The position numbers and the translations under genes are program-made. From Talinum fruticosum (taxonomy: Eukaryota > Streptophyta > Magnoliopsida > Caryophyllales > Talinaceae): DNA of 64,000 nucleotides. The stretch is taken from the NCBI GenBank assembly GCA_021018815.1, contig JAITYX010000066.1, forward strand, positions 248,001-312,000, given 5' to 3'. The notes beneath the pieces were generated by a model that searched no databases, had not been told where the DNA came from, and saw nothing but the letters and a program-made list of their open reading frames with translations. This document shows, in pieces, positions 58,041-64,000 of the stretch (positions are counted from its first letter, which is position 1; every line of letters starts with the position of its first letter).

Positions 58041-59644
58041 ACATCCCAGCTTTTTTATGTTCATTTTTTGGCTTGTATGCTCATATACATTTTTTAGCAG
58101 TGAGAATATTCATTTTTTGTATGCTCATGTACATTTTTCGTCAACTTAATATTCATTCTTTTCTAATCAATTCTTTTAAAGACTTCATCCAATAGTGTTA
58201 GCTTTATGGCTTGTTGAAACTAACCCAATCCGAAAATCCGACCCCAACATGCCCAAAAATTTTGGATTTTGAACACAATTTTCTCGACACGAATCCAAAA
58301 AATCGAACCCGACAAACCCGTAAGTTAGTGAGTCAAATCCGATCGAAACCCATTCGACTCATTGGATTAAGCAATAAAAACAATAATATTAGTTTTATAG
58401 CTTGTTGATTGAATGTTGTATTCTTATTATATGATTTTTCTTTCACTTTATCATTTTTTGTAATGGTTATTTATAATATCACATCGTTTGGAGAGACATT
58501 GCATACCTATTGCAATAATTTACAAACAAACACTAATTCTATTTTTTTCTCAACTTATTTCTCATAAAAAAATTATATATAAAAACTATACACAGTTAAA
58601 CAAAATATGTATAAAATAGCGTAAAATAATAAAAATATTAAAAATGGACAAGTTATATTGTTGTATTTTTTGGTGAATTGAATATGCACGGTCACATCTT
58701 TTATAGAAATAATATTTATTATAAAAAATTTCATGTTATAACTAAAAATAATAATTTTAGTTTATTACAAATCTCTAATTCTCATTTATTTGAAATTATT
58801 CTAGTCGTATTTGAACCACAACTCCTAGGATGGGCACTCGGTTGATTATTAAGACGAAATCAAAATTTTTCTAGTGAATAAAATTGGTCGGTTAGTCGAT
58901 CATATTGACTCTTTCTTGATCTATTTTAAAATAGAGTAGATATACATAAATACCTCCTTATAATTTTAATCTTTATTACTATCGCTAATAAATTTTAAAA
59001 GTGTAATATGTGAATAGTATAATAGAAAAGTAAAAATAAACATTGAAACCTTAAACGACTCGTTAATAGAATAACTCATTATTATTCGGACCATTATTGG
59101 CCCAACATTTTATAGGTTTTACTTTAATGTGTAAAGCGATCAAGTGGTTCGATTAATGTAATCCTAGTACAAATATTATGATGAAAGTTATGAATTTTTT
59201 CATTATTATTTTTAAAAATAAAAATATTATATTTTAAAAAAATTATATGCAATTTTAAGTAAAAAATATGTCGAATTTTTATAATTTACAAAAGAAAAAT
59301 AATTGATAAAAAGACGCTCTCAACCCCATTGGATGGACTCGAACCCAATATAAGTCAATATGACCGCCCGTATTTTATCCGAACCCGAAATACACCCAAC
59401 CTTTATTTTATCCGAACCTAAATAAACCCGACCCATATTTAACCCGCCTGTTCAAATTGACAAGTTTAGTTTGGATCGTGCTTGTTGAGTTTTCGCCTCT
59501 ATAATGAGGGTTTATGGGAATTTTTATGCAAAGTGAAAAGTTTACTATGAACAATAGCAAGCATTCATCAAAAATGGAAGCTGAAGAGGTCTAGACATCG
59601 ACTTTGTTTCAATTTAACCAACATCAAATAGCAAGTACGAACAC
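58041..59644. other. AT-rich intergenic DNA with small repeats
   Basis: No supported gene. It contains an imperfect two-copy repeat of about 45 bp (58058-58140), an AACCCGAC-rich block (58215-58375) between two similar 22-base words (58198 and 58388), and a second AACCCGA-type block (59370-59450). The rest is A/T-rich. Confidence 0.5.
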
Positions 59645-59647
59645 TAA

Positions 59648-60146
59648 GGATCCATTTGATTTTCTAAGAAAATCAGAAACAAAGAAAAAATTGTGAAAAA
59701 TAAATTTTTTCCCTTATTTAAATTGAAGAAAAAAGGGGAGAAAAAAATTTGATAAAAAAATCCATAAAAAATTTTATCAATTTAATAATAATATTTACTT
59801 TTTAAAATTAAGAAAAATGGAAGGAAAATTTCATATGGACAAAAAAGAGGAAAAAGAGATGAACTTTAATCAATCAAGACCACTAAAATTTTCTCCTCTC
59901 ATGACAATGGCAAATGGGCAAGAAAAATAGAGTGAGTATTAAGAATTTACTCTCACCTCTCCATGGTAATGGTACATGACAATTGCAGATGGACAAAAGG
60001 TTGAAAAGAAATTATAATTTTTTTCCTTTTTCCTTGAACCAAACACAAGGAAAAAAAAAACAATTTTCCCTTACCTTTTTTCCTATTAATTTTTTTTTCC
60101 ATTTAAATTTTCTTTCCAACCTATTTTCTTAAAATCAAATAGAACC
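59648..60146. mobile_element. Tourist-like (PIF/Harbinger) MITE
   Basis: A 499-bp AT-rich segment bounded by TAA on both sides (59645-59647 and 60147-60149). Its terminal inverted repeats are about 25 bp: GGATCCATTTGATTTT at the left and, reading inward from the right, GGTTCTATTTGATTTT, each followed by AAGAAAAT, with a two-base gap. TIRs beginning GG and a TAA duplication are typical of Tourist MITEs. No coding sequence is present, so it depends on a transposase elsewhere. It lies about 330 bp downstream of the pyruvate kinase stop codon. Confidence 0.75.
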
Positions 60147-60296
60147 TAACCAGAAAGAGTAAACAAATATCTTACCATGCACATCACGAACCAAATGACC
60201 CTGCTTGACCCATAAAATTTGGAATAAAGAGAAGTATGTGGAATAAAACCCGCTGGTAAACACCTCCCAAAACATTAAACATAGTTTGTCATCAGT

Positions 60297-60302
60297 TTTA
60301 TT
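60297..60302 (-). terminator. Possible polyadenylation signal of the pyruvate kinase gene
   Basis: AATAAA on the minus strand, about 175 nt after the stop codon, at a plausible 3' UTR distance. No other perfect AATAAA lies nearer to the stop in a position I noticed. Confidence 0.45.
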
Positions 60303-60476
60303 TCTAGCCAGCCTTCACAGGATACTAATGCATAAGGTGAACTAAGAGGTTTTCAAAAAGCAATTTGGGCAAAACATTACAAAGCATAATGCATTTGAAG
60401 TAACCAGGAGGCGATCCATCACCTTGGTGAATGAACCCTCGAAATGGGTCAAAGTTGAAGGCTACTTTTGATCAGT

Positions 60477-61838
60477 TCACTTGACAATGCAAATCTTAAT
60501 AACAGAAGCAGCTCCAATACGATGAAGAGCCACAATAGAATCACCTGGCTCACACAAACCTCTTTCCATTGCCTTCTTCAAGGCGGCTTCCAGTATCACC
60601 TCTGTAGACTCTGAATCGGTGGCCTTGGCTGATCCCTCTGCCAGTACAGGAATTAAGCCCCTGTATACAAGACTGTGCCTCGCCGGAGTCTCATCACTGC
60701 ATGTCCAATCAAAAGAATCGGTTGATAAGACAGGGACAACTACTGACAGAATTGGCACTGCTGGCCTGTATTTAGCAACCAATTTGGCAGTTGTTCCACC
60801 ACGTGTCAAGACGACAATGAGCTTAGCCTTGGCTTTGTTTGCAGTTCGGACAGCTGAAGATGCCAGACTCTCCAGGGGACTCATAGGTAGAGGCGTAGCC
60901 CTTATCATCTCCTTGAATATATGCCCATAATCAAGGGAGGATTCAGCCTCAATGCATATACGAGCCATGATCTTCACAGCGAGCTCTGGGTAAGCCCCAG
61001 CAGCACTCTCACCACTAAGCATCACACAATCACTTCCATCAAGAACAGCATTGGCCACATCAGTGGCTTCAGCCCGGGTGGGCCTTGGAGATTTGATCAT
61101 GGATTCAAGCATCTGCGTAGCAGTAACAACAGGTTTGCCAGTCAGATTGCATTTGTAGATCATCATCTTCTGTGCAAGGAAGATCTTCTCAACTGGAATC
61201 TCCATACCAAGATCACCACGTGCAACCATAAATGAATCAGTCTCTCGTAAAATCTCATCAAAGTTGACAACCCCCTCCTGATTTTCAACCTAAAAACATG
61301 CCAAAGCAGCAATTAGTTGTTGAGGAAATTTACACTTTTAGCATGGAGGCAGAGTTATGATCCAAACTTCCACTTACCTTTGACATTAGCTGTATGTTCT
61401 TGGCATGGGGACCAAGGACCTTCCTCACGTTAACAAGATCAGAGCCCTTGCGAACAAAAGACAGAGCGATCATATCAATGTTGTTGGGTACACCCCAATT
61501 CAAGATGTCTTCCTTGTCTTTCTCTGTCAGTGTAGGTAAATCGACTATAACACCAGGAAGGTTCACATTTTTCTTTCACCTAGTGTTGCAGTGTTTTCAC
61601 ATCGGCACCTCACTGTCCCAGCGGCTGGATCACAAGACAAAACAGTGAGGGTAATAGTACCATCAGCACACAAGATGGTGTTTCCAGGCTTCAGGTCCAC
61701 GGCTAACTTTGGGTAGCTCATACAAATCATGGTTTCATCCCCTTTAATGCTGTAATCTGTGGTTACTGTGATTTCCTGTCCTTCCTTGAGTTGGATAGGC
61801 TTCGCATCCTTCAGAAATCCAGTACGGATTTCAGGTCC
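60477..61838 (-). CDS. Pyruvate kinase, cytosolic type (3' exons; N-terminal exon outside window)
   Basis: Pyruvate kinase transfers phosphate from phosphoenolpyruvate to ADP, the last step of glycolysis. Two exons are seen in sense: 61838-61378 (acceptor TTGCAG, then GPEIRTGFLKDAKPIQL; donor AAAG|GTAAGT) and 61289-60477 (acceptor TTTTTAG, then VENQEGVVNF; stop at 60477). The 88-bp intron splits the active-site signature IQLMSK|VENQEGV with its catalytic lysine. MVARGDLGMEIP, which includes metal-binding residues, and TATQMLESM follow. The C terminus ASVIKICIVK fits plant cytosolic isozymes. One oddity: in the first of these exons a base is missing in an A run (61567-61576), so ...GERK shifts frame and NLPGVIVDLP resumes in another frame. 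Everything else is well conserved, so this is either a very recent pseudogene or a sequence error. The N-terminal part (KTKIVCTLGP-type) is not in the window. Confidence 0.93.
61290..61377 (-). other. Intron in pyruvate kinase gene
   Basis: 88 bp, with GTAAGT at the donor and TTTTTAG at the acceptor in sense, phase 0, inside the conserved active-site signature. Confidence 0.9.
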
Positions 61839-64000
61839 CTGCAATAAATAACAATTATTACGATATTTCAGATAAAAAGGAACATTATTAATCAAGGTAA
61901 CAATGAAGTGCAGCTCACTGACAAAGATTGTGCTAATCACGTTGTAAATCCATCAAAATCAACAATAACAGACCAACAGGGTCGCAATTCTCTTTCTTTC
62001 TCCTATAACTCGTCACTTCAGAGGAAGATTCGAGAGCAAGTTTCCAGACAAGATGCCTACAAATTAGTCATCTACAAGCAAAGGTGAATTCACGTTCACC
62101 AGAGAGTGGAACCCCATGGGAATTAGAGTTTAGAACAATTGACTATTCAATCGGTACAGCCAAAATTCATAAAGACAGTTAACTATATTAGCTGACCCTG
62201 AATAACAGCTGTCATTCAGTGAGCTGGTGGGGCAACTCATTACTCCTTGGAGACATCAGGCTTAACCGTTTGAATATTGGGACGATCTATTTCACACCTA
62301 TGCTCATGTCAGCCTCAAATTCAAATCCAGATCATGTTTTAAATGCAATTAAAACCCAGTAAATCAGAAATTACCTATGCCTTCAAACTTCAAAGAAATC
62401 AAAATTGAACACATAACTCAAATTTCTAGCTCACCCTCTCAAAGCTTCAAAAAGTCAAAAATTAGCTCATCATAAGATTTCTCTCCCACCTCTTTCTCTA
62501 ACACTCCACAATAAACCCTATCTGTCCTCCCATCTCAAAATCCTCAGCGCCTCCTCACTTGGATGCTCATGGAACAATGGCAACACCACAATAAAGCCCA
62601 TGCTTTGCCTCCTCGCATGGTCAGCTAGAATCCATGGTGGCGTAATAGCACAAACATTACAATTTTGATTTCCAAGTAACATCGACTCCTTTCCCCTCAT
62701 CTCCTTTAATCAACGTAAAGTCAAATCCGCATTGTAAGTAGACACGTTTCATTCTCTGATTTTTGTTTGTTAGAATTTAACATGAAAGCTTGTCACCAAT
62801 GGTAAAAGTCCTGATCCTACCTAAATTCATGTCAACTAAAGCAACTTCCCTTGATTTACAGCGAGAATAAGTTAGTAACAGCCACATAAGGGAAGGAGAA
62901 GTTATAAAGAAAATCATTCCTTGCACTTGACCCACCAAATAGTGGAATAGCATTGCAATTTTCTACGGCTAGAACTGAGAAGTCTTGGTTGGTTTTCCAA
63001 AACATTAATTTCTCTTCGAAAATCACCCCTTGATTTGCCAACAAAAGGATAAAATTCTTCTCTATATCTCAACATATCACCATCTTCTCTTGCATTGTTC
63101 TATCATAAAAATAAAAGCTTAATTGTTCTCCTTGCAAATCACAATGGGAAAGTCTCGTCAAGATAAGAATGTTAAAAAGAATCTATGTGAAGACGATACT
63201 TTCCCAGCGAATTTTACAAATTTTACAAGGACTACAAACAAATAAATAATCCGGACAAAAGATGCCAGAGATATAAATGAAACTTTCCCCACTTAGATTT
63301 CATTTATATGTAATTGGCCCTAGATTCGGACATCCCATATGCCTCACCAAAACAAATAGCTTATAGAAAACTCAACTTTCCATTCTCTCTCTCTCACAAG
63401 AAGCACTCGGACACATAACATGTGAGCACAAGTCCCCATGCAAGTCTTCAAAGCAGATCTACGATTTGTAGAACAACCCATGGCAAAAGATACTTCAACA
63501 GAAGAACAAGAACAGTTAGCATACAAAGCAAATAACGTCAAAGAACGAATCATCCGGTAAAGGTACAAATAACGAAGCCCATTACTTTCCATCACAAATG
63601 ATAAGCACACAGTATTGGCACAAAATTTTAAACTCTACATATATGTTCACGAAAAACTAACTTAGTTCATGTTCCATTTAACTTTAGTTTACAGACCTTA
63701 CAGACTTCTTACATCTCCTTCCAGCTATGTATAACTAACTTTACAACTATATTTCAGCTAAATGGAATAGGGCCTTAATTGAACTTTGATTTTGCCACTT
63801 TCTATTGAAAAGATCAAGCTTGATCTCCACAAGCAAAAATTAGAAGCACAAGGAAAAAGAATATGCATAGATCCGAAAAGATCAATGAGTTCCTGAAGAA
63901 AGTGTTAATCCAACAAAGTTCCACAAGAGCAAGCATATCAGCTTTGAAACAATAAATTACCAAAAGGCCAAATAAATCTAGGACCCCAATGTTAAATTCA
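61839..64000 (-). other. Upstream intron of pyruvate kinase (at least 2.1 kb)
   Basis: From the acceptor at 61839 to the window end I find no exon encoding the N-terminal KTKIVCTLGP or NFSHG motifs on the minus strand, and no recognisable transposon. The preceding exon should end with ...LDTK directly before GPEIRTG, so it lies beyond 64000 and this whole stretch is probably one long intron. Short open frames (62518-62700, 62856-63044, 63344-63610) have no support. Confidence 0.6.

Noticed and set aside
59370..59450. AACCCGA-type block as an interstitial telomere repeat
   Set aside because: The units are irregular and do not match the plant TTTAGGG/CCCTAAA repeat.
62518..63610. Short minus-strand frames as the missing pyruvate kinase N-terminal exon
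   Set aside because: None encodes the expected KTKIVCTLGP or NFSHG motifs or ends in LDTK at a donor site.

Overview
The window is from a flowering-plant nuclear genome. The evidence is a cytosolic-type pyruvate kinase gene with GT-AG introns at the right edge, and about 55 kb of nested, decayed LTR retrotransposons of plant-specific lineages to its left. I cannot name the species. No RNA genes, CRISPR arrays or bacterial features were seen.

Layout. 1-5099: minus-strand Ty3/gypsy element of the Tat/Ogre type, cut by the window edge (5' LTR 3091-5099). 5649-16199: complete plus-strand Ty1/copia element 'A' (SIRE/Maximus-like) with 5-bp target-site duplications GGAAT. 16205-18682: AT-rich intergenic DNA. 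18683-24391: 3' LTR of another minus-strand Tat-type element, followed by its polypurine tract and a gene-like, intron-containing region in the antisense direction that resembles the plant mobile domain family. A second mobile-domain/DUF7745-like fragment there is split by a 3.1-kb solo LTR (24392-27530, duplication CATTC). 27595-45345: plus-strand Tat-type element 'Y' with dual RNase H, split inside its reverse transcriptase by minus-strand copia 'B' (33099-43985). 45345-58040: minus-strand Tat-type fragment 'X', joined tail to tail with Y and itself split by minus-strand copia 'C' (about 47012-56736). 58040-60200: AT-rich DNA with a Tourist-like MITE. 60297-64000: the 3' part of the pyruvate kinase gene on the minus strand.

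How the parts relate. The three copia copies share one plan: LTR, initiator-Met-type primer site, gag with a CCHC knuckle, protease, integrase, reverse transcriptase, RNase H, then a TATA box and an extra ORF before the polypurine tract and 3' LTR. The extra ORF has a basic N terminus, a conserved central domain and a charged, repeat-bearing tail. It is best preserved in copy C, which has lost most of its reverse transcriptase. The Tat-type element at 18.7-24 kb also has a TATA-led accessory gene, but in antisense. These two accessory genes with apparent promoters of their own are the most interesting content.

Caution on reading frames. Paralogous copies differ most at CpG within CTCGG/CCGAG words, often as CG versus TA pairs or one-base length changes. 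The otherwise intact pyruvate kinase gene has a one-base deletion in a homopolymer. Some of the frameshifts may therefore be base-calling errors rather than biological decay. Boundaries come from reading LTR ends, duplications and homology by eye. Junctions without a clean duplication are good to tens of bases.
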